From Pseudoips prasinana (Eukaryota > Arthropoda > Insecta > Lepidoptera > Nolidae): a DNA stretch of 64,000 bases. The translations under genes were made by a program, and so were the position numbers. Below the pieces are notes generated by a model that was not told the origin of the DNA, made no database searches, and saw only the letters and a program-made list of their open reading frames with translations. Where the stretch lies: NCBI GenBank assembly GCA_951640165.1, contig OX621246.1, positions 4,365,001 through 4,429,000 on the forward strand, written 5' to 3'. This document shows positions 10,579 through 21,074 of this stretch, piece after piece; position 1 is the stretch's first letter, and each line of letters opens with the position of its first letter.

Positions 10579-10789
10579 AACTATTAACACAGAAACAGCT
10601 AAAAAATTGGAGCAACTTTTATTTTCAAATATACTGTCACCTGCCACATAAATTACTTTAAAATCGTCCTTCGCACTTCACAAACACCACTTAATTGAAC
10701 GCAAAAACATCAAAAGACGAATAATTCATTTAAATTTCACACACCAGCAACAATTATTTAAAAAATTAAATTAAACCCGTCGCGCTAAC

Positions 10790-10798
10790 TTTCGCGCC
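10790..10798 (+). promoter_or_regulatory. E2F-like site TTTCGCGCC
   Basis: TTTCGCGCC matches the E2F consensus TTTSSCGC and overlaps CCAAT on the plus strand. It lies about 210 bp upstream of the candidate ATG at 10578 (minus). If functional it would suggest S-phase regulation of that gene. The match is by eye only. Confidence 0.35.
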
Positions 10799-11027
10799 AA
10801 TAAAAAACTTTTTAAAATATTGGCGCACACGTCCAAGTTGAACGGAAGATGTCCAGAAACTGTTTTGAACAGTTCTATTTTAGTTGATGGGACAAATTGA
10901 AAGGATTATTAGAGCGAATGCAATTTCTCGACGAATAATAACACAAGACTACTTCACAAACCATTTGTTTAGTCAATAGCCAGTTTATTGGTCTAATAAC
11001 ATACTTTAAAGCGCGATCAAATAAAAT

Positions 11028-11375
11028 TTCGGCCGCGGCGGCCAGTCTCAACAGACATTAGCCATCTGCGCGGGACATATTATAGTGCACAAGTATGTGC
11101 GCAAACACAGGGGCACTTTCTATTCCATCACTCTCATGATAGTACCTGGGACGCCTAGCGACACGACCGGAAAGAGGTCAGGTACAGGACCGACGGCTTT
11201 ACGTGCTTTCCGGGGCACGGGGGTATAATACCGCCAACTCCCAGACTTCGGGCTGATGTGTCAAAATTTATTTTTACAGAAAAGTCTTAAAATCGCTTTT
11301 GTTCCGACCTGGAATTTGAACCCAGGACCTCGTTCTCTGGGGCTGAACACGCTACCGCTAGACTAATGACGCAGA
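11028..11375 (-). repeat. tRNA-headed SINE, family 3
   Basis: Read on the minus strand, the head is TTAGTCTAGCGGTAGCGTG (A-box) and GGTCCTGGGTTCAAATTCC (B-box), followed by a body that ends near GGCCGCCGCGGCC. About 345 bp. Related copies: 13176-13326 (plus, partial), 16208-16450 (minus) and 61599-61875 (minus). tRNA-like internal promoter, no coding capacity. Confidence 0.72.
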
Positions 11376-11406
11376 GGGTACTAAAGCATTACTAAGTATA
11401 AAAGGC

Positions 11407-11654
11407 CAGGGGCTCTACCGGCTAAGTCGCCGAACATCGATGTCTTAAATGGCGTTCAAATAAATAAAGGTTAAAAATGAGTGAATGAATCGTTAAATCG
11501 GCTTCAACGGGCACATGTGACGTCATAAATGGTACGGAATCGATTGTCAACGTTGAAGCCCATTTAACGATTGATTCACTCATTTTTATCCTTTATTTAT
11601 TTGAACGCCATTTAAGAAATCGATATTCGGTGACTTAGCCGGTAGAGCCCCTTG
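11407..11654. mobile_element. Palindromic MITE, family A copy 3
   Basis: Ends CAGGGGCTCTACCGGCTAAG at left and CTTAGCCGGTAGAGCCCCTTG at right, arms inverted across the whole 248 bp, with the central CACATGTGACGTCATAAATG. The flanks do not show the 4-bp duplication seen for copies 2 and 4. Confidence 0.88.
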
Positions 11655-11759
11655 CCTGTTGGTCTAGTGGTTAGCGAGGATAGTCGAGGATCGAACCCAT
11701 GACATCTGGCTTAGCAGTCAGTGCAAGCCAAAGGTCGAATATCACCCAGAACAATCTTT

Positions 11760-11954
11760 ATAATAATAATAATAAGTCTTTATTTTCTGACCAAATTAGT
11801 GTCCAATTAGTTAGTAACAATTTTCTTATAAACTAGTGTTTGTAATTAGTATTTTTTAAATATGTAACAAATTTACCTTTCATTGCTGCGTCATTCCATG
11901 GGAAATGGCGCAGCAATGATTGACGTAAGTACAGTCTAGCCGACTAGCGATCAT
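11760..11954. other. (TAA)n tract and short hairpin
   Basis: Begins with ATAATAATAATAATAA. Bases 11881-11918 form a hairpin with arms CATTGCTGCG...CGCAGCAATG. No gene. Confidence 0.5.
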
Positions 11955-12230
11955 GCGAAGGATGCTGTTGGTGCTGCCACGTATTAGTAGCTATTCCACC
12001 AATTCGCACTAAGCGTTTCCAAACGTCTTTTATAATGCGCACAGCAAAAGAGTGGAACTCACTGCCTGCGTCGGTGTTTCCAAAAGCTTATAACCCTAAT
12101 CTCTTCAAAGTTAGAGTGAACAGGCTCCTTCTGGGTAAGCTCGCTCCATCGTAGACTTTGTCTTTGTCATCTCTGACATAGACTAGAGTCAAGAGCAAAC
12201 CCATAACAAATAAAAAAAAAAAAAAAAAAA
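11955..12230 (+). mobile_element. LINE 3' end with poly(A)
   Basis: A frame at about 12020-12150 reads 'FIMRTAKEWNSLPASVFP' and 'LFKVRVNRLLLGK' before a stop. This is the usual C-terminal pattern of Jockey/R1-type LINE proteins (W N x L P ... F K x x V x). A poly(A) run ends at 12230. 5'-truncated. Confidence 0.7.
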
Positions 12231-12234
12231 AGTA

Positions 12235-12500
12235 TTCTGCGCACCAGGGATGCGCATCTCTTACGCATCGTAGCGTAGAAACAATCTACGCGATGCTCAG
12301 CAAACATCCCTGATGCACTACAGAATCGCCGCAGCCCCATCAGCATCCTGAACGCATTATTAAATTGAACTCGGAGGGCACTATAAGATTTTTGAGTATA
12401 GTTAGCCCACAGGCTGCACGTGTAGAATGATGTACAATAAGACCTAAAAAGTGTAATTTTGACTTCTGTCGAATGTCTTTTATGTAATGAGCACGATTAT
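12235..12500 (-). mobile_element. LINE reverse-transcriptase C-terminal fragment
   Basis: The minus strand reads SFYTCSLWANYTQKSYSALR, then FNNAFRMLMGLRRFCSASGM and FAEHRVDCFYATMRKR. This is wording I know from the region after the RT domain in a lepidopteran LINE family. It lies tail to tail with the plus-strand LINE end at 11955-12230. Both fragments are truncated. Confidence 0.68.
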
Positions 12501-12831
12501 TTATTTTGTGTCTGGGTGTAATTTATCGGTTGTGTGAAATACACCACCTGGGATGCACTAAATAATAAAACGTTTTATGGTTATTAGTCGACAAGTTTTA
12601 ATATCGACCTGCGCTTAATATTCATACAGAACTTCAATAGGCTTGTGATGAGGCAAATATCATAAAATATGGGTACTAAAGGATTATGTAGTATCTTTTA
12701 TGGGATACTTAGTAATCAGGCTATATTTCCTGATACCGCGGCAAGGGCTAGATCAATACATGCTGAATCCAAATGTCACGTTCGATAAACCTAAAGTCCA
12801 ACCTTAGTCACGTTATAATCAAATTAAATAA
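12501..12831. other. No recognisable gene
   Basis: AT-rich sequence, nothing to assign. Confidence 0.35.
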
Positions 12832-13161
12832 ATCCTCTACAATGATGTTATAAGTAAAAAGGTGTAGATAGGTTTCCAACACAACATTCGATCTTCAAAA
12901 ACGGCACACCAACGCACACATAAATAACTTAATATTGCAATATCACACTACATTACGATTAGACGTCAAAGTAAGATGGCATGATTCAATAATCGTGAGC
13001 AAAAACGAGACAAATGTAATTTGCGATAGTGCGTCGTCTCAGGTAGTATAGCGCGTAGAACTGAATTAAATTCTGGCTAATTAGCCACATTTCAACGTGC
13101 CGCTCCCGGAGCGCTTTTAACCTATCTACACCTTTTTAATTATAACATCATTGATCCTCTA
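12832..13161. mobile_element. hAT-type MITE with 8-bp target duplication
   Basis: The element 12840-13153 (314 bp) has inverted termini of about 35 bp starting CAATGATGTTATAA, with one mismatch. It is flanked by the 8-bp duplication ATCCTCTA at 12832-12839 and 13154-13161. An 8-bp duplication is the hAT signature. Non-coding, so it would depend on a transposase made elsewhere. Confidence 0.82.
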
Positions 13162-13175
13162 AGTTAAATTTCGGC

Positions 13176-13326
13176 TATGATAATCACTCTCATCGGATCA
13201 TGAGAATGATGGAATAGAAAGTGCCCTTGTGTTTGCGCACACACTTGTACACTATAATATGTTAATATGTCCCGTGCAGATGGCTAGTCTTCATTGTGAC
13301 TGGCCGCCGTGGCCTAAATTCGACTA
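13176..13326 (+). repeat. SINE family 3 fragment
   Basis: It matches the reverse complement of 11035-11150 (AATAGAAAGTGCCC, TTTGCGCACACACTTG, CCCGTGCAGATGGCTAG). The tRNA-like head is missing on this side. Confidence 0.65.
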
Positions 13327-13499
13327 AGAGGACATTATTATTAACATAGTATTAATTCTTTTCTACTAACACTTCTTAAGAGAGGTATGGCACAGCGTTC
13401 ATTCGCTCAAAGAGCAGCCCGACTGGGGAAGTACCTCCACCTTACTGAAGACATTCTTTAATAATAACATTAATAACTTTAATGTTGTGTTTCTGCGTG

Positions 13500-13681
13500 T
13501 GATTAAGGTCGCCAGAGCTTATTGGGGTGGGGGGGGGAGGGTCAGCAACACTTGTTTGCTAACTCTTAAAGGCCGGCAACGCACCCGTGTCACCTCTGGT
13601 GTTACGAGTATGGGCGGCGGTGATCACTTACCATCAGGTGACCCGCTTGCTCGTTTTTTCGCCCTATGACATAAAAAAAAA
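13500..13681 (+). repeat. Dispersed retroposon 3' end with poly(A)
   Basis: It contains AAGGCCGGCAACGCACCCG, GGGCGGCGGTGATCACTTAC and CATCAGGTGACCCGC, and ends in an A-run. I recognise this wording as a very common lepidopteran retroposon tail. The class cannot be fixed from this fragment, and the frames at 13487-13669 and 13587-13874 are by-products. Confidence 0.6.
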
Positions 13682-13734
13682 CACAATTGCATTGTGTTGT
13701 AGGTATATAATTCAAAAGTGTTTGCGAAAACACA

Positions 13735-13893
13735 TCATCATATCAGCCGAAAGACGTCGCTGCTGGACAAAGGCCTCCCCCAAAATACTCCACAATTGCC
13801 GGTCCTGCGCTACCCGCACCCAGCAGTTTCCAGCGACCCACAGAATATCGTCGAGCCATATTGTAACCGGATGACGCAGCGTGGGCAGTAGTT
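13735..13893 (-). mobile_element. RTE LINE 3' end
   Basis: Reverse orientation of the segment at 3292-3490: CATCATATCAGCCGAAAGAC, then GCTGCTGGACAAAGGCCTCC and GACGCAGCGTGGGC. 5'-truncated, about 160 bp. Confidence 0.8.
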
Positions 13894-14679
13894 TTGAAAA
13901 TGACTTAATTAGACTGTAATTTACAAATTTAGTCAGTTAAAAATGGTCATTTTCAGGCAATTTGATTTCAGTAATATTTTAGTACCTTTTAAGTTTTTGT
14001 CGTTGATAAAAGTCTACAACTTCTAAATTGAAACAAAAAAGTGGTTTTTATGACTTATAGTATTATTATATAGTGTTAATCATTTTACAGTTCTAATCAT
14101 GCGTGCATTTAAAACAAAATGGCAATGTCGCATCGCTTCGCGCATCGACTTTGATGTCGTCTTATCCTCTCAAAAGACGTGTGCAAAGATCGTGACAAAT
14201 GGAAATCCGTTGTCTCTGCCTACCCCTCTGGAAAACAAGCATGAGTCTACATTATGTATGTATGTATATAATAGAAAATAAAACGTTGCTTCATTTAGGT
14301 AACCTTGCATATAAATTGGGTACCTAAATAAATAAATAATTGGGTGGTAGTCGAGAATAGACAATAATATTTGAGTCAAATTGACTGAATTTGACAGTAA
14401 ATGACCGGTCATTTAAGGTTTATGACAATTGTGGCTAGTCATATTCAGTCATTTTACATCTCTAGTGGGCAGGCTCCACGCTGCGTCGTCCGGTTGACGG
14501 TCGCCTCGTGCACACATATTATGCACTTTTTATTCCCTAACTTTGATGAACCGATGGAAATAGTATAGCTCCCGGTCTGGTAATATGCCGCTGGAGATTG
14601 TCACAGAAATTCTGTGATATAAAACGAATACAAAAATAAAATAATCCCCGCACCCCCTAAACACCTGCTATAAACTATA
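13894..14679. other. No recognisable gene
   Basis: Near 14465-14505 there is another short piece of RTE-like wording (CCACGCTGCGTCGTCCGGTT). The open frames here (14099-14281 plus, 14170-14412 minus) show no family similarity. Confidence 0.4.
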
Positions 14680-15003
14680 ACATATCTATACATATAATAA
14701 AATCGTAGAACAGTAAAAACTGTACATTAAATATTTTTAAAAAGGATATTTGGGGCGTGATCTTCAATCGATGTCGAAGCCAAAAATATAGATTTTAGAA
14801 TTTTGGTCTGTGTGTCTGTTTGTCTGTATGTATGTCCGGACTAAACTCAAAAAGTACTGCATGGATTTACTTCAAATTTTGCATGAATATTACTAAGAGG
14901 TCGGGTCAACATATAGGCTACATATTATCACGCTATCACCTACGGGGGAGGAGCTGTGATAATTTATAAAGTTTAACGCGGGTAAAACCGCGGGGCACAG
15001 CTA
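14680..15003 (-). repeat. 'CTAGCTGTGCCCCGCGGTTTTA' repeat, minus copy
   Basis: Reverse complement of the 8063-8375 unit, with both ends present (CATATCTATACATATAATAA at left, GGTAAAACCGCGGGGCACAG at right). The interior is about 90 percent alike by eye, including the TCGATATCG-like and GGAGCTGTGATAATTTATAA portions. Confidence 0.7.
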
Positions 15004-15014
15004 GTTATACAATA

Positions 15015-15545
15015 ATGAAATAATGAAATTTATTCAGCACTTGGGTATTAACATACACTTGTACTTGTCAAGTTCAAAATGAAGTACACAAACATAGTCG
15101 AACACAGTATAAAAAATACAAAAATATAATTAGTCTAAAATAATTAATCTATTATTTTGAAATTTAGTTGTACAATATTAAAATTAAAGAATTGAAGGCA
15201 ATGAGCATTTGGCTAGCGCAGAAGGCTCTTAACCAGTAGCTTATATTAAACGATTAATACCCGAGGCCACCCTTTTAGGGTTCGGGCCACAGCTCAGGGG
15301 GCCGCTGAAGCAAAAGGACAGAATTCTAAGAGAGGGTGTGATCAGTTGATCAGTTGCACGGGATCACCAATGACGTGTTAAGGGGCCAAAGCGATCGCCG
15401 CTGAGGAGCCTACCCTAGCTAACCTGAGGCTTTCTCTAGCTACCTAGGTGGACGACCCGGAGAAGAAAGCCACAAAGAAACTCCGGGCTTGCTTTTTTCG
15501 TCTTCTTTTGCTTTTTGTTTTCGTTGTTTTTTTTTTTTTTTAATC
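15015..15545. repeat. Unclassified retroposon-like sequence
   Basis: Bases 15015-15080 are the inverse of 58525-58595 (a shared AACACACACTTGTACTTGTCAAG-type block), which looks like a LINE 3' tail. Bases 15195-15545 are more G+C-rich and end in a long T-run (15529-15541), suggesting a second insertion with its poly(A) on the plus-strand right as T. I cannot name either family. Confidence 0.4.
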
Positions 15546-16207
15546 ATGTATTTTCTTACATTGGGATGGGCGTTATGTAGGCTAATGCACGCACAGAACC
15601 GTTGTCATCTAATGAATCGAAAAATTGTGAGATAATAAACAATAACATTAAATTCCACTCAAACAATTAGAATAACCTCTCTCTCTAGATGAAAAAACGG
15701 TGGGTACATCCGCGTACATTCACAAAATGAACAAGTCACACGAAGTCAACCAGAGGCAACGACTGTATGAAAAAATAAAATATTATGAGTACCCCAACAG
15801 CAGTTCGACCAGTTACCGCAAGCAGCACCCGTTCACGAGTATGACGTGAGGGCCAGCCATCGCCTCCCTCGCCATATTAGAGGGAAGGAAACGACCCGAC
15901 CCACAACGCCACCGCAAGCATTAACACACAATGGGAGCATGACGAACTTACAACGGGTAGTTCATATTGAAGTCGTTAACAGCCTTCGGCCGAACAGCGT
16001 TTGACATGTTCGAGATAATATACATTTGTTTAATAATAAGAATATGCATCTAAAAATCTATATTACAGAATTATTTCTATAGTCAGTTCAGTAAAATATA
16101 AATGTATGTCCTTGATGTAACATTAAGATGTTGCTCGTGTTCAACCAAGCGACCAAGCGTTTTTGTCGTTTAAATAATCATTGAGAGTATAATATTCTTT
16201 AGGCGGG
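15546..16207. other. No recognisable gene
   Basis: No supported ORF or named repeat. A G+C-richer patch at 15790-15950 is unexplained. Confidence 0.35.
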
Positions 16208-16450
16208 TTTTCAGCTACGGCGGCAGCTAATCTCGACGAAAATTGGCACACAAAGCAAAATTACACTCACACTCTCTATTTCTTCACGCTTTCAATCCCA
16301 TATAGCGGCTATATTCTCGAAACTTGGCGATGTAAAACTGCCAACTTCCAAAAAGGCTGCTAGTGGATGTATTTCTTGCTAAAACCATAACTTGAACCCA
16401 GGATGTCATTGTCTTTAGTCATACAGTCTACCGCTAAAGAACGAGGCATG
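16208..16450 (-). repeat. SINE family 3, diverged
   Basis: Minus-strand tRNA-like head (TAGCGGTAGACTGTATGAC and CATCCTGGGTTCAAG) plus an eroded body. It is directly followed by the 5S-SINE body at 16495. Confidence 0.5.
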
Positions 16451-16494
16451 CATGGAATTAAATAACCGACATATCTGTTCCTAGTATCTTCAGA

Positions 16495-16625
16495 GGGCAC
16501 GTTAAGCTGTTGGTCCCGGTTGTACTCATTACGCTACAGTCGTTAAGCCATGTCAGAGGCCTACTTGGCGGCTTGAACATTTCTGACACTATGGTAACCA
16601 CTGCCCATTTATCGTATCGTATAAA
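16495..16625 (+). repeat. 5S-headed SINE-like repeat, body only
   Basis: GCACGTTAAGCTGTTGGTCC, CAGTCGTTAAGCCATGTCAG, GGCGGCTTGAACATTTCTGA. Same body as 290-425, and the 5S-like head is absent. Confidence 0.6.
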
Positions 16626-17237
16626 TAAGTAAAATCTGTACCTAAGAAATCCTGTACAGCGCCTATGTGTATGTAAGTTCTACAAGTGCCTCTCTACCTA
16701 TTTGTCTCGGATTACAAACAAACTGGCTCAATAAATCCTTGCTTAGCCTGTATTTCAGCTGGGTGTGAAATATTTAATGACTCAACATGTTCGCTCGCAA
16801 GCCTTAATCCCAGAGAATGTACTGGTTCGTGAATATTGTACTTTATAGAGTCAGGGACGTGGAAATGTATGTAATTATCATAGCAATAAATCCTTTTTGC
16901 ATCTTTTTGCTTCTTCTAAGGTTACCATTTCACATGCGCGGTATTCGATTGAGGTGAATGCCACACCATGCCATTTCGATGGCTGGATTGTGTTACGATT
17001 ACGTTTTGAAATACTAACAGATTAATTGGCAATAAAATGGGCTTTGATGTAAAAGAACTACATGTTTCTAGGAATAGTGAAATAATTATAAGATATAGGT
17101 ATAAACCTAATCTACGACAGAGGAAAAAACTGTTGGCGTGCGTGGAAGCCATCGGAAGATTAAGTACCGACTACCTAAGCAGCTGCATGTTTAATCATCC
17201 TTCCACAGAAATAACTAATTAAATATATTATACTACT
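16626..17237. other. No recognisable gene
   Basis: Open frames at 16922-17152 (minus) and 17037-17222 (plus) overlap each other and have no recognisable wording. Confidence 0.4.
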
Positions 17238-17405
17238 AGCAGTGCCCCGCGGTTTTACCCGCGTAAATCTTTATAAATTATAGCCACAATTAACACATAG
17301 TTAATCTAGGGTGTCAACTAACTCCATACCAAATTTTATTGAAATCGCTCCAGCCGTTTAGACGTGAAGAAGTAACAAATATACACACTCACACACTCAC
17401 AAACA
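17238..17405 (+). repeat. 'GCAGTGCCCCGCGGTTTTACCC' repeat
   Basis: Start AGCAGTGCCCCGCGGTTTTA, end CACACTCACAAACATTCG. Closest to the copy at 1980-2170 (shared CCAGCCGTTTAGACGTGAAG and ATACCAAATTTTATTG blocks). Confidence 0.7.
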
Positions 17406-17882
17406 TTCGCCGCACTAGTGATGTAAATCCCCGTATTGTGGGGCACTTTACAAACATTTACTTACGGATATAAAGCCTCAGTCTCGACAAATCTTTCTCT
17501 GCACAAAGTGTCCGTCTCTGGAATGAGCTTCCAATTACCATACGGCAAGCTAAATCATTGCGTGAATTTAAAAAACTTTTAAAGGATCATTATTTATCAC
17601 TATCAGTTCACCAGCTTCGTAGGCAGGAGCACTACCAACTAGAATACGGTGACCGTCAAATTTGAACTGTTCTGTCTAATGTGCATTGTTCTTGTATTGA
17701 TCAATTTTTTGGTGGACAATAAAGAGTTTAATAATATAATAAAGCATACCAACCCGGACTGACAATAACTATTTATGGATTACACTAATAGTTGTCCAGC
17801 GTGGGGTTCGAGCCCTAGACACGAGTGTACAGAGATATTCGGGAGTTGACTATCTTAACCACTGCGCCACATGTGCAGTCAC
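17406..17882 (-). repeat. SINE family 2, split by a LINE 3' end
   Basis: Bases 17410-17462 carry the SINE 2 tail and 17757-17882 its tRNA-like head (GTTCGAGCCC and TTAACCACTGCGCCACATGTG), both on the minus strand. The 17463-17756 stretch between them is a plus-strand LINE 3' end (frame with VWNELPITIRQAKSLREFKK) ending AATAAAGAGTTTAATAATA. That LINE tail also contains an inverted SINE 1 head (17618-17665: CCAGCTTCGTAGGCAGGAGC, ACGGTGACC). Confidence 0.65.
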
Positions 17883-18003
17883 AAAGAGGAGGTAGTTCAA
17901 GTACAATATTAAGCACCTACATAAAAATAAACGTATAGCCTATGCGGTATGTTTTATCTATAACCCAAATGTAGGTAGTTAACTCCACAGTTATTTATAC
18001 GTT

Positions 18004-18424
18004 TTTAGGGTTCCGTAGCCAAATGGCAAAAAACGGAACCCTTATAGATTCGTCATGTCTGTCTGTCTGTCCGTCCGTATGCCACAGCCATTTTTTTCCA
18101 AAACTATAAGAGCTGTACCGTTGAAACTTGGTAAGTAGATGTATTCTGTGAACCGCATTAAGATTTTTACACAAAAATAGAAAAATAATAATAATTTTGG
18201 AGGTTCCCCAGTAGAACTGAATCTCAAAATTTTATTTTTCATCGTACCCACACCTGTGGTTTATCTTTGGATAGGTCTTCAAAAATGATATTGAGGTTCC
18301 TAAAATCATTTTCTTACTGAATAGTTTGCGCGAGAGACACTTCCAAAGTGGAAAAATGAGTGCCCCCCCCCCCTGTAACTTCTTAAAATAAGAGAATGAT
18401 AAAACTAAAAAAATATATGATGTA
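18004..18424 (+). repeat. 'GGGTTCCGTAGCC' repeat, left part
   Basis: TTTTTAGGGTTCCGTAGCC, then CGGAACCCTTATAGATTCG and a (GTCT)n run. The repeat is interrupted at 18424 and resumes at 20181. Other copies: 44409-44975 and 58948-59342. The minus-strand frame 18042-18251 is not a gene. Confidence 0.8.
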
Positions 18425-20178
18425 AGGTAGGGTCGCCTAAGATCGGATGTGACATAAGACCGGAAGCATAGAATTTACCGCAAATGAAGCGACATTTTTC
18501 ACGGATGGCAACATAGTCGGCTCCGCCATTTTATTCTGCCCCTCCCTTCATACCTCGGTCGGCGTTGCGATGAGCAAGACGTGTGTGATGGTGATTCAAA
18601 ATAATTCTTTGAATTTTCTAGAAATTTTGACGATCCGATCTTTCCTCCAAAATTTTGTCAAGAAATTATGGTAAGTATTCATCATTTTTTTGCTTTTTAA
18701 ATAGAATTTCGCGCGGAATTAGCAAATGTTCTCGAGATCTGTATACTTTGTTTAAGCCTAGGACGTACGTAGGTCTAGATCCGGACTTTCCTCCCGTTGC
18801 CTAACATTGGACTAAAAACATCCGATCTTAGGTTTCATAATAAAATACAGTGGTTCTCAAATATTCATACTCAAATCCCAATAATATATTACAAAAGTAA
18901 AAACTGCCTGATTGCTATTTGTTAAAGGCCTGACCGGATGTCCTTATGTCACTAATGCCTAATGTCTGTTTATCTACATGTAATAAAATAACACAGGTAG
19001 TACTAGAGTAAAAAGTGTAATTATGATTTGGTATAATTTCAAGCATTTATTATATATTTTACTTACAGATTTAGTAATCATGCCTACAAAATACCAAAGA
19101 CATTCGCTTCGAGCGACCACCTATACCGAAAAGGACTTAGAGGAAGTTGTGGAAAATGTAAAAAATAAAGAATTATCTAATTATGCTGCGTCAAAAATAT
19201 ATTTCATTTGAAAAATATATTTTGGTTGTGGTTTTAATACTTTTAATTTCATTACTATTTATAAAAACGATATTTAAGATTTTTGTTAAAAGATGTTAAA
19301 CAGCTGTGATAAAAGATAATTTTGATCTTTGTAGTAAGTAGTTTATAAAAATTGTCTTAGCCCAAAGGCTAAAATTATTTGCTTAAAAAAATAATAATAA
19401 TAGATTGAAATGCTTCTTAACTAGGGTATTAAGTGATACTGAAAAGTTTATAGTATTAGGATCTTATCCAAGACTGTCTATGCCATACAATACTTTAAAT
19501 ACTAATGAAAGACTGTAACAAGTTAAAGAGACTATATTAAGTTAAGAGTAATATAAAATTGATTTAGTTCACTAGACGTATTTTTATTAACTTATCACTT
19601 TAATGAGAAGATATATATTTACTACTTCAATATTTCAGAGATATTATCAGTAACACCTATGGCTTCACTACACATCCGATCTTACCTAATTAACCCAAAT
19701 TATCTTTCCTGCAGAGTTAATAAAGTTTGACAAGCTCAGTCACGCTTAAATTAGCCGGAGGAGGGAAGACCGGACTAAAAAAATAAAAATATAAAATAAG
19801 TATGTGTTCAGGGTACACCATGCAGAATTTCAAAACCATTTTTTATTATGTTATGGTTAACTAAAGACCGGATATTTCTTTTTTATGCACTCTAACGCCG
19901 TAGTTACAGAGTTGAAATTAGACAGTAGTCCGAACTTCGGCTTCGTTGACCTTTTTTGATGGACAGTCAGAAAAAATATACTGTCACTTTGACGCCGTGT
20001 CTTACATAGACTATTGCGTTTATGAAAACAAAAAATACATGTGAATAGATAATGTTTCATTGTCGATAATTCACACTCAAGTGCATTAAGAAAATAACGA
20101 TACAAAAAGAGAAAAACTATTTTTTGTAACATGCTCCTAACTTACAGAAAAAGCGTCCGATCTTAGGCGACCTTACCT
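18425..20178 (+). mobile_element. pogo/Tc1-type DNA transposon derivative, TA-flanked
   Basis: A 1754-bp insert with imperfect inverted ends, AGGTAGGGTCGCCTAAGATC at left and its inverse AGGTAAGGTCGCCTAAGATC at right. It is flanked by TA at 18423-18424 and 20179-20180. The host repeat reads through cleanly if the insert and one TA are removed. A TA duplication is the Tc1/mariner/pogo signature, and a helix-turn-helix fragment of the pogo/CENP-B type lies at 19080-19211. The rest of the transposase, including the DDE core, is missing, so this copy is non-autonomous. Confidence 0.75.
19080..19211 (+). pseudogene. Psq/CENP-B-type HTH fragment of a transposase
   Basis: From the ATG at 19080 the frame reads MPTKYQRHSLRATTYTEKDL and continues with ENVKNKELSNYAASKIY before a stop at 19209-19211. 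The pattern (MPxKY.R, YTEExLxxAxxxVKxxxxSxxxAAxxY) is the N-terminal HTH_psq DNA-binding domain of pogo/Tigger-type transposases. A splice acceptor (TTACTTACAG) lies just upstream at 19059-19068, and a possible 5' exon with donor ATG|GTAAGTATT lies near 18670. The open frame is only 44 codons and the catalytic domain is absent. Confidence 0.6.
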
Positions 20179-20180
20179 TA

Positions 20181-20357
20181 CATTACCATGTAAACTTATA
20201 ACGAAAATTGGTTTGAACAACATCTAATAAGTAGTTTTTTTTTAATGCGTCATAAATCGTAAACCGCAATTTACCTTTCATTTAATCAAGAAGAAAGAAT
20301 GCCCATAAATACTTGCTGCTGCCTTCATTGGCGAGTCCGACTCGCACTTGGCCGGTT
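20181..20357 (+). repeat. 'GGGTTCCGTAGCC' repeat, right part
   Basis: Continues the host repeat after the pogo-like insert: CATTACCATGTAAACTTA, TAATGCGTCATAAATCGTAA, and the characteristic end GCGAGTCCGACTCGCACTTG plus GCCGGTT. Confidence 0.8.
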
Positions 20358-20961
20358 ATTTTTATATTTTAAAAATATTCGGATACCCTGACTAATGCAT
20401 TCTAACTCACCAGTTTTAACCTGGAGTATCTACCTACAGAGTAAAAACCTCCGGGTTTATTTATCTCACCGAATTAAGTGTCATGCTTTTTATACCAATC
20501 TTATTATATTTTCATTAAATAAAAATAAATAATAAAAATGATTTATTTACTTTTTACAAGGTACAACAAGTATAGCTTTTTGTAAATATTGAATAATTTT
20601 ACAGTACTTAATGGATAATCCTTGTGAAAGTCTGGAGTCTGAACTAGATCGAAACCTGTACTACAGAACTCCCGTCTCTCCGGATTCTTTGTGGGGTGTA
20701 TTTATGAACGTGTAGGTGTGTGGGATGCGAAAACGTGTATATGGAAATGCAATGTGGATAGTTTGAAAATCGATGAGTTAACTAAAAAGGTATTAAGATT
20801 TTCATATGTTATTAAGTTATAATTATTTAAAGAGTACGAGTAATTAGTTTTTCTGTATCATCGTATGATAGAGTAAGAAGCCATTTAATTAATTTAGATT
20901 TAACTCGTATTTTTATTTCTGGGTAGATGTATGAAAGTTTGTTTGCTATATTATATATGTA
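20358..20961. other. No recognisable gene
   Basis: AT-rich sequence, no supported feature. Confidence 0.35.
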
Positions 20962-21074
20962 AGATCCGGGGGGGGGGCAAGAGCGGTGTGTCAGGGTTTG
21001 GAGATCCCATGTTGCTGGGATTAAGTAGCCACAAATTAACAAACAATGTCGATTAATTTACACACTAATTACAA
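20962..21074 (-). mobile_element. Second copy of the Gypsy leader and gag start
   Basis: Nearly identical to 25502-25614, the leader and first codons of gag next to the 5' LTR of the element to the right. Here it lies left of the LINE at 21073-22185 and the LTR at 22196. The order along the plus strand is therefore leader, LTR, internal region, leader, LTR, which a single insertion cannot give. The G-run differs in length (9 against 7). Confidence 0.8.

Noticed and set aside
18042..18251. Minus-strand frame of 69 codons
   Set aside because: It lies in the GGGTTCCGTAGCC repeat and has no protein similarity.
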